A stretch of 64,000 nt of DNA from Acanthosepion esculentum (GCA_964036315.1 OZ038480.1:8017203-8081202); one strand, 5' to 3'. Positions 45,535-57,556 are shown, numbered from the stretch's first letter. A program made the numbers and translations. Notes: generated from the sequence alone by a model not told the origin.

Positions 45535-45892
45535 ACTTTCCTTGCAGTAGATGCAGATGTTAATCTACATAATGAGGCAATACTAAATTCAATTGATAAT
45601 TTAGATAAAGAAGTAGAAATGAAATATGATGAAACGGATAAAAGCAAAACAACAGCCACTACAGAAATGTAGAGAAAGGGACGAAATGAAGAAATGGAGG
45701 CTAATAATGGCAGAAGTTAATTCTCCTAGCCCCGAGTAAGATGGCCAGGGAAGAAAAATCAAAACTGAAAATGAGAAAGTAAATAAATTAATGTCATAGT
45801 CTAATGAAGCGAAAAATCTAACTAAGTGACTTAATAATTAATTAATATATTTGCAAAGCCAGCGAAAAGTCTTGATGTCTGCAAATCAGTAA

Positions 45893-46512
45893 ACAAAGAA
45901 AGCGAAAGCGAAATAGAGTGGTGGAAAGAGAGGGTGGGGGGAGAGGGTATAGAGAGAGTGGTAGATAGAGGCTGTAGAGAGAGGGTGGACAGAGAGAAGC
46001 AGAAGAGGGGTGGAGAAATAGGGTGGAGAGAGATAGGGAGAGTGATAAGGCGAGAGATGGTGGAGAGAAAGAAGGACAGAGAGAGGGTGGAGAGAGATGG
46101 TGGAGAGAGAGAGAGGGTGGAGAGAGATGTGAAGAGAGAGGGAGAGAGAGTGCTGGAGAGAGAAGGTGGAGAGAGAGGGGAGAGAGGGTGGAGAAAGAGG
46201 GTGGAGAGATAGAGAGAGAGGGTGGAGAGAGGGTAGCAAGAGATGGCGGAGAGAGATGGTGGAGAGTGAGAGAGGGTGGAGAGAGGGTGGAGAGAGGGCG
46301 TTGAGCGACAGGTAGCGAGAGAGGGTGGAGAGAGGCTGTAGAGAGAGGGTGGACAGAGAGAAGCAGAAGAGAGAGGGTGGAGAAAGAGGGTTGGGAGATA
46401 GAGGGAGAGAGAGGGTGTAGAGGGAGAGAGAGAGAGGGTGGCGAAAGAGATGGTGGAGAGAGAGGCAGAGAGAGGTGGAGAGAGAGGTGGAGAAAGAGGG
46501 AGAGAGAGTATA
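45893..46512. repeat. 620-bp purine tract, GAGAGAGGGTGGAGAGA type
   Basis: Almost only G and A on the plus strand, in degenerate units of GAGAGAGGGTGGAGAGA with scattered T. Minus-strand frames rich in Ser, Leu and Pro are a by-product. Confidence 0.95.
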
Positions 46513-46934
46513 AAATAATAAAAATAGGAAATAAGATTAGAAAGCCAGTTTAAGATTGACAAAGTGAAGAAAATTTGCTAAAAATGAGAAAAAATGCAAC
46601 CTATTTGATTTTATCATTTTAATATATCCGCATACGGACAGCTTCGTACTGTCCCTTCTACCATTAAAATATAATACTGTATCCCGTTACATTATTATCG
46701 ATAAAGAAAAGGAAATAAGAAAACGCTGTAAACTACTGTAGCGAATATTATTAAAATAAATGTGCCAAACACGAAGTCTTCAATCAGAATTATACAATCT
46801 TGAATCTGTCTTGCAACTGAACATTTTGCCGAGTGATAGACACCTTACTTTCACATTGTCTCATTTATTATTTCATCATAAAGCAGAAACCTCACAATGC
46901 CTATATTTAAAAAAATTGAAATATAATTTTTTTT

Positions 46935-47720
46935 CACTCCAAGCAATGCGGGAATGCCACTAGCACGCAAGGGGTTACAGACAGTGAAATTAAGAGTAAA
47001 GATGGGTGTTTGAGGAAGGGATAAAGAGAAGGACGGGGAAAAAGAAATCAAGGCATCAGAAGATGTCGATTGACATTACATTTAGTAAGAGGAAGGGAGT
47101 TCCTCTGTCTGGAAGTGCGAGAGAAGAAGCTGTTGGAGTAGAAGACGCGGTTACATTTAATTGTTTCGACAGTAAAAGGGTGGGACCGAGATACTAACCG
47201 AGTAGCATGCTTAAATTCATGCAGTTAGGCAAAAAGTGAAAATAGCTCATCAGAAAAAAAAACAAAAAAAAAAAACAGAGGGAAGCCACATCATGTCTGT
47301 GAGAAAGTGACTGGATTCGAGATGCCAGGTCAGGACCTATCACATTGCATATCAGTCTTTGAATTTTGTCGAGAACCTCGAGATGAACAGCGGGGACACC
47401 ATACCATATATAGCAACAGTATTCAAGGCAAGGACGAATGGTAGATTTGAAAATTTGAAGGATGGATTCAGACGTGAAAAACCTTCTGGCGAGACATAGA
47501 GAACCAACTTTCCTTGCGGTAGATGAAGCTATTGATTCAATGTAGTTGTTCCACCTCAGGTTAGTGGAGAACGTGAGACCAAGACGGCACAGTCAGGCGC
47601 TCTCGTGGAGTTGAGCATCAACCACAGATTTGAAGGATGGATTGAGACAAGAAAAACCTTTCTCACAGAGAACCAACTTTCCTTGCGATAGATGCAGCTA
47701 TTGATTCCATAAAAGATATA
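46935..47720 (-). pseudogene. Jockey-like LINE 3' part (family F)
   Basis: Starts with the family 3' end (TTCACTCCAAGCAATGCGG) and runs through C-terminal and thumb coding sequence in reverse, with a deletion near 47085 and A-rich insertions near 47258. A block of about 90 bases (47455-47545) is duplicated at 47630-47715. Confidence 0.85.
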
Positions 47721-47734
47721 ATTATAGTTTTTAG

Positions 47735-47740
<6 letters not shown>

Positions 47741-47780
<40 letters not shown>
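47741..47780. repeat. (AAT)n microsatellite
   Basis: Thirteen or so AAT units between two LINE relics. Confidence 0.95.
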
Positions 47781-47782
<2 letters not shown>

Positions 47783-47784
47783 TT

Positions 47785-48167
47785 AGAGACCGCAAACAAA
47801 AAGAAAGTGCCTTCTTATTGATATGGCAGTCCCTGCAGACTGCAATGTATCTTTGAAGATATTCAAAAAGCTGTCAAAATACAAGCACCTTGAAATAGAA
47901 ATCTCATGCGAATATCAACAATCCCTGTTGTAGTTTGAGCCCTAGGATTGGTTGGAAAAGATTCCAGTAGACTAATTGAAGGGATTTCTGGGATTCCATG
48001 CCCCAAAGAAATACAAAAAATTGTTCTCACAAGTACAGCCACACTTTACGAAGGGCTTTATATTTGTATTTTTTTTTTGTCGGTGGAAAGTGTCATGATA
48101 CCATTTCTAACCTTAGGTCTCTGGGTGGGACCCGGAAAGAAATGTGTAAACGCCAGATATCAAAGGA

Positions 48168-48168
<1 letters not shown>
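47785..48168 (+). pseudogene. R2/R4-like LINE C-terminal fragment
   Basis: Inverse copy of 3662-4115. Plus-strand frames give LLIDMAVPADCNVSLKIFKK-like and IPVVV-like segments with frameshifts, then SRLIEGISGIPCPKEIQKIV and LTLGLWVGPGKKC. It ends in an (AAT)n tail at 48169-48222. Confidence 0.85.
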
Positions 48169-48221
<53 letters not shown>

Positions 48222-48222
48222 T
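48169..48222. repeat. (AAT)n tail of LINE
   Basis: AAT array directly after the LINE 3' end, probably its 3' tail. Confidence 0.9.
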
Positions 48223-50059
48223 AAACAAAGACATTAAACAAAAAACAAAAACTAAATGAAAATGTTCCGTGTCGGTAGTATGTCACATACGATGTGTATG
48301 CGTGCGTGTGTCCATGCGTGTGTGTGCGCGCGTGTGTGTATCTATGTGTGTATATGTTTTAACATATATAATGATGGGGCTAAATGAATATATTCAAATC
48401 GATTTCACGTATACTTATCTCTAACTGTAGCTTTACTTTTAGAGAAACATTACATGACGCCCTGTTTTGATTAATACACATGCGTTTTGTTTACTACCGT
48501 TTAATATTCCAATACAGCTCACCAAAAAATAAAAGAAAGCTTATCTTAGAAAATGCCATGTACTGTATGAAAATATAACATATTGTTTCTGAAGCATATG
48601 TAAGTTAGAAGAACTCCAATTACAATATTACCAAATATTTCTTGAAAAGAAATCTTCAGTAATATTCTCTCGGAAGTGAGTTTCGATGTTCTGCTTCGAT
48701 GAAGTCAAGAGAATGGCTTCTTTCGTAACGATGTTATTTTTGTTACTTTTTAAAACTTTAAAATCCAAAATATCTGCTAATTATCTGATCTTATTTTTAT
48801 TTTATGTTTTCTTTTCAATAATCCTGAATCATTAAATTTAATTGGGAAATATTTTGGTAAAACATTTCAAGAATTTTGAAAGTCTTATTTGGTATATTTT
48901 GCTACACGGTTTCTAAAAACATTTTACTATATAAATTCAAAAATCATTTATTCTATACAGGTCCCAAAAGCACTTTTACGACATATGTTAAAACATTTTT
49001 TACTATACAGGTTAAAAAACATCCTATGCTATAATTGAAATAAAAGTTTTAATTATCTGTTTTCTTTTCTATCTCTACTATGTTCTTTAGGATACATCTG
49101 AACATGATTCTTCACAGCTTCCTTTCTTTTGTTCGCTGTGAAAAGACAGGAATTTTAGGAGTTATTTACTGTTTACGTTCACTTTATTTAAAGCAAGAAA
49201 GTAAAAATTGTTCACTATGTGCTGAAATCAGCAAAATAAAATCAGTCTGACCTAACAATTTAAAAAAAAATATAAAATAGTGAAATGAAATACAAAATAT
49301 TTTATTGGAAATTTTATTTGAAACTAATGATAAAAAAATAAATAAAGCAGAATAAAATTCATAAATGTAAACATTTATTATTCAAAAAATGAAATGAATT
49401 GCAGTGAGTTAGCATAAAAAGGAGAATATTATAAAGCATTTTTCTTGCGATCGATCTCTAAGAAAATCCGTTAACTTATTAAATGGATCGAATTAAAACT
49501 GCGATGATGAAAATGTTCATTGATATGATTTATTATGACTTTGAGTCGACGAATTTTCAAGAAAAAACTGGCGTATTATTCTGCTGAGGCCTCATGAATT
49601 GTCAGCTAAGATTTTAATTTAACCGCTTCATCAAAACTCCTTTATGAATAATTTTACATGATCAAATGAAGATTCACATGTGAAAATATCTTGAAAATTC
49701 CATCCTACCATTTTGTGAAATATTTATAAACATATTTTCTTTCAAACGCAATTGTATTTTCTATGAATATTCGTGTTGATGTCAGTTTAAACTTATATTC
49801 AATGATTCATATAAAAGTTGTTTTTAAAAGAAAAAAAAACATGTTTATTTCGAACAGACAACAATTTTCATTTTAATTAAAGTAAGTCAATAATTTGGTT
49901 ATTTACACTATCGATTTTCTTTAAAAGAAAAACTAAACTCTCATCTATGATACAGTGTAATTTATTTTGAATATAATATTAGATTACTATTCATACACAA
50001 ATCAAAACGAACTTTTCGAGCCTAACAGATCTTTAACTTTTCATTGTACACTCTTCCCG

Positions 50060-50060
<1 letters not shown>
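48223..50060. other. AT-rich region without a recognised gene
   Basis: A GT-rich stretch lies at 48290-48360. Otherwise no coding or repeat signature recognised. Confidence 0.45.

Positions 50061-50061
<1 letters not shown>

Positions 50062-50118
<57 letters not shown>
50062..50118. repeat. (TA)n microsatellite
   Basis: TA array at the left edge of a family D element. Confidence 0.95.
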
Positions 50119-50122
<4 letters not shown>

Positions 50123-50223
50123 GAAATATAGTCTTAAGGTGTGCAATATTTATGGGATAAAGTGCTCAATATCAGAGATAGAGCGTGTGTAAATATAAAA
50201 GTGAACATAGAAGTCAACACTTA

Positions 50224-50266
50224 GAGGCGACAGTTTGTTTCATGCTAGATGCAATCGTCAGGCCAC
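50224..50266 (-). ncRNA. hammerhead ribozyme-like motif, family D left terminus
   Basis: Minus strand: stem I GGC/GCC plus an outer pair after one mismatch (50264-50262 with 50228-50226), core CTGACGA with C3 at 50261, stem II TGC/GCA with loop ATCTA, GAAA (50241-50238), stem III ACA/TGT with loop AAC, C17 at 50229. Confidence 0.65.
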
Positions 50267-51208
50267 GAGTGCTGTTATTTTTCTCGGTTATTTATATATA
50301 TGGGTCAGTGGTGCATTCTGGGTAGTCTATTTTGGCGGTTATTTTACCGGAAGTCGTTTATTTATTTATTTGGGTTAAATTATTTTGCTTGTTTTTATTT
50401 TATTTTATTTTAAATTTTTATTTTTATTTCTTATCTTATCTTACTTATTTATTTATTTTTTAAGATAATTAAAGCTATTTATTCAATTTCGGGGTTGATT
50501 GTTGTAGTTTGTTCTAACTATTATTTTGGCGGCAACAGTTTTTAATTTGTTGATTACTTCATGTATTTATTTGGATTGATTATCTGGATCGGTTTGTTAG
50601 TTTATTTATTTATTTGGATGAATTTAGATCAATTTATTTTACTTGTTATTATTTATTTGTTATACTATATATTTTCTCTTTTCGTTTTTCGATTTTTAAG
50701 TAACGTAGTATTTTTTTTATCGTTACATAACAGTTATAGCTATTTTTTTGCCCGATTTTTGGTTTGATTTTTATAGTCTAACTAATATTTTGATCATAAT
50801 GGCCTGCTAATTTGTTTATTATTTACTTTATTTATTTGGGTTCATTGATTTTCTTTCTTATTTTTTATTCTATTTCGTCTATTCTAACAGGTGGGATTTG
50901 GTAATTTCTTTGGGTTAATTTATTTTGCTTATTTTATTGTCATTTTGTTTATTTTTTTTTCCGTTTTCGATTTTTAAGTAACGCAGTAAAAATTTGTTTT
51001 CATATCTGCATTTTGAAATGAGCTCGGATCTTTATTTAATAATCTATTTTGGTCCGGGAAGGTAATGATAGCTATTTTTTCCTCCAAGCAAAGTTTGCAA
51101 GTTTTTGATTGATTGTTGTAGGCTGATGATCTTTTACCGCCAAAAAAGACTACCCAGAATGCACCACTGACCCGTATATATAAATAGCCGAGGCAAATAA
51201 CAGCACTC

Positions 51209-51251
51209 GTGGCCTGACGATTGCATCTAGCATGAAACAGACTGTCGCCTC
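51209..51251 (+). ncRNA. hammerhead ribozyme-like motif, family D right terminus
   Basis: Plus strand: stem I GGC/GCC with an outer G-C (51211-51213 with 51247-51249), CTGACGA (51214-51220), stem II TGC/GCA with loop ATCTA, GAAA (51234-51237), stem III ACA/TGT with loop GAC, C17 at 51246. It differs from the left terminus by one base, in the stem III loop, within the motif. Confidence 0.65.
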
Positions 51252-51280
51252 TAAGTGTTGACTTCTATGTTCATTTACAT

Positions 51281-51282
51281 AC

Positions 51283-51366
<84 letters not shown>

Positions 51367-51388
51367 GTGTGTGTGTGTGTGTGTGTGA
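51281..51388. repeat. (TA)n then (GT)n microsatellite
   Basis: TA passes into GT with a few GC variants at 51347-51366. Confidence 0.95.
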
Positions 51389-51399
51389 CATGGTATTGT

Positions 51400-52380
51400 T
51401 GGAAATACCCTTCTGTAGTTCTTGCTTTTAAGAACTCTGGTGAACCGTCTGGTCATTTGAATTATCAACCTATGAGTCTTGTCCTCTTTTTAGCCAAGTA
51501 CTAGACGCTCTAATCAACGCCAAATCAGGTAAGCATCTTACCACGCAGTCTTCTTTCAGACAAACAATATGGCTTTCACTTCTCTAGGTTAACCGTTGAT
51601 GTGTTGAATCGGTCAAGTTTTACATAAAATGGGTATCTAGGCCTTAGGTATTTCGAGGTGTTTTGGTATGTTGGTTTTCTTCACAAGCTTAAGTGTTATT
51701 GCGTTTCTGGTCTTTTTTCCATGGTTTGATTCAATCTTTATCAAGTCACGCAATGAATGTTTTTTGAATGATCATTTCTCTAGATCAATTAATGCTGGGA
51801 TTCCTAATTTTAATCAACGATCTGTTGTCATCAGTTCCTGACTCGATATTTATACTGATAACACATCTATTTACTTCTGCCTTATTAGCCTGTGTCTGAT
51901 CGGTTCACTAAAGTCAAATTGGCAGCTGATCTCGAAGATGACCTGTAATCTGTTGTAAACTAGATCAAGAAGTGGCTTGTTAATTTTAACGCCTCTGAAA
52001 CGAAAGTGCTATTTAGTAATTCATGTTAAAGGACCTTTTCAGCATGGCTGACCCTCACCTCCACGAGAACCGCCCACTGCGTCTTCTTGATTTCACGTTT
52101 TCCACTAAAACGAGGGGGAAGGGTTATATTAAATCAACTGCTAAATATTCTGCTAGGAAAGTCAAGATACACGTTTACTGCAGATTTTCAAAATCATTTT
52201 TATACTACAGGAAAATCGTTTCACCATGTTGCGCCAAACAATGTTTCTCACCAGAATCTATCTTGCACATATATAAATCCGTGCATCAATTCCGTCCGTT
52301 CATCGATTATTGCTGCCATATCTGGCCTGGCGTCTTCTCCCATGTATCCTGGCATTCTTGACAACATCTAAGGAATCGGT
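51400..52380 (+). pseudogene. Jockey-like LINE reverse transcriptase (family F)
   Basis: The frame order is VVLAFKNSGEPSGHLNYQPM (RT motif 1 region), then LLSSVPDSIFI where the YADD box is destroyed, NFNASETKVLFSN-like near 51985, VHQFRPFIDYCCHIW at about 52290 and a short downstream part. Frames change at least five times. This is the most 5'-extended copy of family F in the window. Confidence 0.8.
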
Positions 52381-52461
52381 AATATTACTGACATCTCGGC
52401 TTCAATTCCTTTGTAACTATAATTTCATTTACATTTCTCTATAAATAAGTTAACGGTAATT

Positions 52462-53180
52462 GTGATAAAATATAGTTTTAAGGTATGCTATATTTATGGA
52501 TTAAAGTGCTCAATATCAGGGATAGAGCATATGAAAATATACAAGTGGATATTGAAGCAAACAGCCATCGTCGGCAGTCTGTTTCATGCTTATATGCAAT
52601 CGTCAGGCCATATGTGTTGTGTTTTTGCTCGACTATTTATATATACAGGTCGATGGTGCATTGTGTGCAGTCTATTGTATTGTTATAACGGTTGTTTTGG
52701 TGGGCGGTAACGGATATGTTTCAAAATATTCTAAGTGCTCTTGGGTGGAAATTATTGTGGATCCGGATGCAGTTTTTGGATTATTTATAGTGTTGTTTGT
52801 TAACTTACTTATTTATTTATTATTGATTACTTTATTGTTGGTTATTGTAATTTCGTTTACTTGGGTTTATGTGTACGTTCGTAGTTTGTTAATTTTTTTT
52901 ATTATTTACTTAATTCATTTACTTATTTATTGGTTTAGGTTAATTTATTTTACTCATTTTTGTTTATTTATTTTATTTTTTTATTTTATTTTTGTTTATT
53001 CTTGTTCTTTTTTAATTTTCGATTTTAAAGTAACGTAGTAAAAATTTATTTTTCATTTCTTAATTTTTGAGTTCTGATCGTTTATTTAGTAGTTCGTGTT
53101 GGTCTTGGAAGGTAATTATATTTTATTTTCCAGACAGAATTTACAGTTTTTACATTTATTGTTGTATATAATATATATTA
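52462..53180 (-). mobile_element. family D element, older copy
   Basis: Starts with the GATAAAATATAGTTTTAAGG end and the AGTGCTCAATATCAGGG block, includes a decayed hammerhead-like core (CTGACGA at 52606-52600, stem III closing pair lost), and continues into T-rich interior matching 50350-51100, including GTAACG(T/C)AGTAAAAATT. A 150-codon frame at 52586-53038 spans it but looks like T-rich low complexity. Confidence 0.75.
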
Positions 53181-53340
53181 TTTTGTTGTTACAATTTAAA
53201 AAATGTACAATCTCAGTCGTCTCAGATTCGATAATCGCGAACGGCAGCTGAGGTTCACGTTTTCTGCACAGCCTCTTTGACATTGTCATTTCGTCAAATT
53301 GTGATCGCCGCAGTGAAGGCTTCTGAATAACTGAGCATAC

Positions 53341-53480
53341 TGGTTGGAATGTCGAATTGAACCCTTTATTTCGCTCACTGGGGTAGACTGTTCTAGTTCC
53401 ACGTGCCATGTTTAATGGATGTCAGTTATCAGTTATCTCCTGTTAATTCCCCTCTGAAAGTTCTCCACTGCCTTAACCGT
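53341..53480 (-). mobile_element. SINE family B partial copy, inverted
   Basis: The body segment of the SINE in reverse orientation forms the left arm of a palindrome with 53535-53675. Confidence 0.85.
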
Positions 53481-53481
53481 G

Positions 53482-54180
53482 GTTAAAGGCGTTGGTTAGA
53501 TCCAGTGATAGGACCCAAAAGAGTGTGAGTTCAATACCTGGTTAAGGCAGTGAAGAACTTCGAGAGAGGAATTAACAGGAGATAACTGATAACTGGCATC
53601 CATTAAACATGGCACGTGGAACTAGAACAGTCTACCCCAGTGAGCGAAATAATGGGTTCAGTTCGACATTCCAACGACCTGAAGAAGGCCGGAGTGTACA
53701 ACGGCCGAAACGTAATAAATATGGCGACAAATATGAGGACAATAGCCCGAATAATGTAAATATTGTACATAATACCTCATTTCAGAAATATAGACAGAGA
53801 CTGAAAGGCCGAAACGCTGTAATAGATATGGCAACAAAGATGAGGACAATAGTCCGAATAATGTAAATAATGTATATAATACCTCATCTCAGAAATATAG
53901 ACAGATATCGAGTTACTGTTAACGCAGAGAGTAACAAGAGGGGGAAATGTCTTGTGTCTTTCATTAATTGCAGGTTGGGAGAGAGAGAATGCAAAGATGA
54001 AACCAGCAGACTCATGAATGGAAAAAACATCGAAAAACAACAGTTAGGTGTAAGGGGATCAGATCAGAAATCACTGATATTCTATGGAGGACTAATACTA
54101 CTAAACAATTCCGGCAGAATGAACAGAGAAGAAAACTAGGGAATCAATTGTACATTATACCTAATCTCAGAAATATAGCC
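53482..54180 (+). mobile_element. SINE family B copy with extended 3' region
   Basis: tRNA-like head (GTTAGATCCAGTG, B box GAGTTCAATACC near 53528), body, hammerhead-like core at 53679-53714 with CTGAAGA, GGCC/GGCC and GAAACGTA, then a partly repeated segment with a second but deleted core (CTGAAAGGCCGAAACG near 53799). It continues for about 300 bases, matching 60695-60964 inverted. That extension has an open 89-codon frame in both copies, discussed under rejected items. Confidence 0.82.
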
Positions 54181-55080
54181 AGATACTGAATGATGCATCC
54201 TATATTACTCGCTGTGGCTAGAATGATCGCATGTAACACAAATTTGAAGTGAATCCACGAGAAGGAATCTTTTTCTCATGATAATATGATTAATCATTTT
54301 AAAGAGAAAATGACACATGAACGAAGATTGAATGTTGTACGTGAAGGTCACGAAATGATTTATCTTGGCACTTCCTTATTAGATCTTGTGACATATTTTG
54401 TGAATTTTCAAAAAGTAAATACAGATCAATTAATTTAGATCTTACAACAAAATGACGTCTCAATGCGTCTTTATGATTTAACGTTTTAACGTCATATTTC
54501 TGGGTTCAGAAATATTGACTTGAAACATTCGCGAATAAATATATGATGCAGTTTCCTCACGATTTCTTCTTTTCCTGTGTGCTGCATTCATTCATGACGT
54601 TTGCTGATCGTAGATCGTCCTAATATTCTCTCCTTGGTCGCTCTTAGTAAAATTTGTCTTTTTTTCATTTCTCCGAAACTCTTTTCTGCCATTCATTTAC
54701 ACAAGATCATTAGGTAGCTTATGCGTTGTTAAACGACAAAGAAAAGTTCAACAATACGCTATATTATAAAGTACTACATGGGTACGGAACAAGGTTTCTC
54801 ATGATAAATTCATATCTCTCGTTACCAAAACGAATATTAAAATTAAAATCAATTTTCAAAGATATTGCGTGGCTACTGATAAAACTGAAAAAAAAGGCAT
54901 AACTTGTCAATTTTCAATCTTTTTTCTTTTCCTTTTTTCATGTTATAGAGCATCGCTTGAGGATTAAAATTGCTACGTATGATGTCCAGAAGCGAGTAAA
55001 ATTCATTGAGTTTTTCTATTTCAAAGAAAGATTAATTATTCAAACTCAAAGAAAAAAAAGGTAACATTTTAATATCAGAG
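54181..55080. other. AT-rich spacer, no gene seen
   Basis: No recognised coding, RNA or repeat feature. Confidence 0.45.
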
Positions 55081-55084
55081 TATC

Positions 55085-55390
55085 TCCTAGCGATAACATT
55101 ATTCGGAACCTAATCGCTCGGTTTGAAAGACCTGGATCAGTCGGCGATCTTCTGGGAAACGGTCCTAAGCGCGCTGACGCAGCTCTGGAAGCTGTACGGT
55201 AGAGTGTCCTTGAGGATACATCAGCTTTTACCCGTCGTCACTCTGCTTAATTATTGCTTCAGAAGACTGTGAAATTAGATTTAAAAAATGTTTCCATACA
55301 AGATTCAAATGGTCCGAGCTTTACTACCCCAAGATAATCAGCAGCGTCTGCAGTACGCCATTCGATTTCATCACCTAGGTAGAGTTAACA
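55085..55390 (+). pseudogene. mariner/IS630-type transposase N-terminal fragment
   Basis: Encodes IRNLIARFERPGSVGDLLGN, a helix-turn-helix segment. A decayed linker with SVLEDTSAFTRRHSA follows, and then, after a frame change, MFPYKIQMVRALLPQDNQQR with LQYAIRFHHLGR. This is the DNA-binding domain and the start of the link to the catalytic domain. Truncated by the SINE fragment that follows. Confidence 0.8.
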
Positions 55391-55424
55391 AAAACTTTTT
55401 GAACAAATTGATAAATGTACACTA

Positions 55425-55575
55425 TTTACATTATTCGGACTATTGTCCTCATCATTGTCGCCGTATTTATTACAAAGTTTCGGCCGTTGTACGCTCCGGC
55501 CTTCTTCAGGAGGTTGGAATGTCGAACTGAACCCTTTATTTCGCTCATTGGGTTAGACTGTTCTAGTTACGTGCC
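55425..55575 (-). mobile_element. SINE family B, headless copy with hammerhead-like core
   Basis: Matches the body and ribozyme region of the 4.2 kb SINE (CTGAAGA at 55509-55503, GGCC/GGCC, GAAAC), but stem III is disrupted (GAAACTTTG). The tRNA head is missing at the right boundary, where a LINE begins. Confidence 0.85.
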
Positions 55576-55584
55576 GTCCCGTGC

Positions 55585-56100
55585 CCCCAATATTCACATT
55601 GAGGTTCTCGACAAAATCCATAGACGGATATGCAATGTGATCGGTCATGACTTGTGGTCTCGACACCACTCACTTTCTCAGCGATGTAATGTGGCTTCCC
55701 TCTGTCTTTCCTATAAATATATTCATGACATCTGATCTGACGAGTTATTTTCACCGGTGCCCCGACTGCATGAATGCAAGCGTACTACTGGGTTGGCATT
55801 TCGGCCCCACCCTTTCACTGTCGAAACAGTTAAATGTAACCGCCTCTTCTACTCCAACGGCTTCTTCTCTCGCACTTCCAGACAGTGGAACTCCCTTCCT
55901 CTTACTTTCTTCCCTGATAACTATAATCTTCAAAAAATTAAATGTAATGTCAATCGACATCTTCTGTTGCCTTGATCCCCGTTCTTCTTTGTATCCTTTC
56001 CTCATCACCCCCTCTACACTGTTATTTGTCTGACACTCTTTGTAGCCCCTTACATACTAGTAGCACTCCCGCCTCTCTTGGGGTGAATTACTTTTTTAAA
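55585..56100 (+). pseudogene. Jockey-like LINE C-terminus and 3' end (family F), best preserved
   Basis: Encodes IEVLDKIHRRICNVIGHDLW, then HHSLSQRCNVASLCLSYKYI, LHECKRTTGLAFRPHPFTVE and FFSRTSRQWNSLP through YNLQKIKCNVNRHLLLP. This is the usual C-terminal region of the RT protein in this family. One or two frameshifts remain. The 3' end (GTAGCCCCTTACATACTAG, then CTTGGGGTGAATTAC) is joined to AT-rich DNA. Confidence 0.88.
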
Positions 56101-57190
56101 AAGTTCAAGTACTTAAGGAAAGCATTAAAGCCGAAATCCAATGTTTAGGACCTGAAACCTTGATTACGGCCATGGAAAATGCTTTGGAAAGACCCTGTAT
56201 TTGTGAGTAGGAAAATGGTTGTTATTTGAGGTCATTGTTTTTCACACATAATATTGAAAAAAATCCAACAATTTCCAAATAAAATAATAGATTGTAAAAA
56301 TGTAAATGTGTCAGTGACTAAAGTTTTGTTATAACTTGGGGTTAAATATAAAACTGTGAACTCATCTCTTTGATAACACGCTGCAGAAAGCTATTTCCAG
56401 ATTCTTAGTCTGTCGATGTTTGATTTCATTAGTAGAGGTTTTATTACAAAAATACTATTAGTTCTTTTTAGTAGTTTTAGCTACAGCATTCTTCTTTCAT
56501 CTTTTATATAACGTGCAGTTTTTGCTCATAAATTGCCCTTTAAATCTCTTATCATGATGCTTCTGATGTACGAGATAAAAGTACCGTGTGCACCTTGTAC
56601 AATCGTTTCGTAAAAAGTGAAGTCTTTTGTAGTCTACATTAATACTTAACACTTCATAAGAATGCAGCGATATACACAGATACATGCGTATGTAAAGCTT
56701 AAAACACGATTTCAGATGAAGTATATAAAATACACTCCTTGATTTTATTTGATTTGTTGCTTGTGACTTTCCAGTGTTTCATATTAAACGCTTTTCCTAT
56801 TCAATATTGACATATACAGAATGGTTTCCAAACGAATCCTATTGTTGAGTACTGACTGACTAATATACGCAGGTCCCGCCCTAACTTTATCAATATTCCG
56901 ATCTGCAAACCTATGTTTCTTAAAGGAAACCCACCCAATAAATGAAGGCAGTACCTTCTTTACAGCAGTAGACTATATCAAGTGTCAAGCATTTTCCATA
57001 GTCATAGCATTAATAATTAATATAAGACAGAGGCACTCATAAATATTCATGATCTTAATTGAAAAGTTTATGTAAATTATGGAAGATGCTAAGTGACATT
57101 ATTTAATATAACTGGATTACATTTCGTTATATAATTATGTTGTGTCAGTGAAAAAATGAAAGCAAATTCGATTGATTTAAAAAGATTTAT
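56101..57190. other. AT-rich region, no gene seen
   Basis: About 75 bases at 57030-57105 (CATAAATATTCATGATC and beyond) recur inverted at 63835-63905, so an unnamed repeat end lies here. Confidence 0.5.
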
Positions 57191-57194
57191 TCTT

Positions 57195-57556
57195 GTAGAA
57201 TAAAGGTTGTTTCATTAAGACGGATTATATATAAGGGTGTTTCATTAAGACGGATTATATATAATGGTGTTGCATTAAGACGGATTATATATAACGGTGT
57301 TTCATTAAGACGGATTATATATAAGGGTGTTTCATTAAGAAGAATTATATATAAGGGTGTTTCATTAAGACGGATTATATATAAGGGTGTTTCATTAAGA
57401 CGAATTATATATAACGGTGTTTCATTAAGACGGATTATATATAAGGGTGTTTCATTAAGAAGAATTATATATAAGGGTGTTTCATTAAGACGGATTATAT
57501 ATAAGGGTGTTTCATTAAGACGGATTATATATAAGGGTGTTTCATTAAGACGGATC
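57195..57556. repeat. 30-bp minisatellite, about 12 units
   Basis: Units of ATTAAGACGGATTATATATA followed by AGGGTGTTTC, with AGAATT and AACGG variants. The 123-codon minus-strand frame of repeated IIRLNETPLY is an effect of the 30-base period. No unique spacers, so not a CRISPR array. Confidence 0.95.

Larger units (their letters stand above)
43815..45625 (-). pseudogene. Jockey-like LINE 3' part (family F), split by a Mutator-like insertion
   Basis: The minus strand encodes RTFRLRNFPPFTCFPDKYNI then QKFKCNVNRHLLS at 43936-44060 and ends in the family 3' end beginning ATTTCACTCCAAGCAAGG on the plus strand (43817). The right part of the LINE resumes after the insertion at 45535 (ACTTTCCTTGCAGTAGATG), matching uninterrupted copies near 47500. 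Frameshifts are common. Confidence 0.85.
50119..51280. mobile_element. family D element with inverted termini, each with a hammerhead-like motif
   Basis: Inverted termini of about 150 bases: 50186-50342 and 51138-51278, both containing AACACTTAGAGGCGACAG and GTGGTGCATTCTGGGTAGTC or their complements. The interior (50345-51120) is T-rich with no convincing protein. (TA)n flanks both ends and (GT)n follows on the right. Related sequence lies at 7203-7345, 52462-53180 and the palindrome at 61836-61961. Confidence 0.85.

Noticed and set aside
45831..46562. 243-codon Ser/Leu/Pro ORF on the minus strand
   Set aside because: Translation of the purine/pyrimidine tract; low complexity.
52586..53038. 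150-codon hydrophobic ORF as a membrane protein
   Set aside because: T-rich interior of a family D element gives Leu, Ile, Phe and Val codons. The homologous part of the 50.1 kb copy does not preserve the frame.
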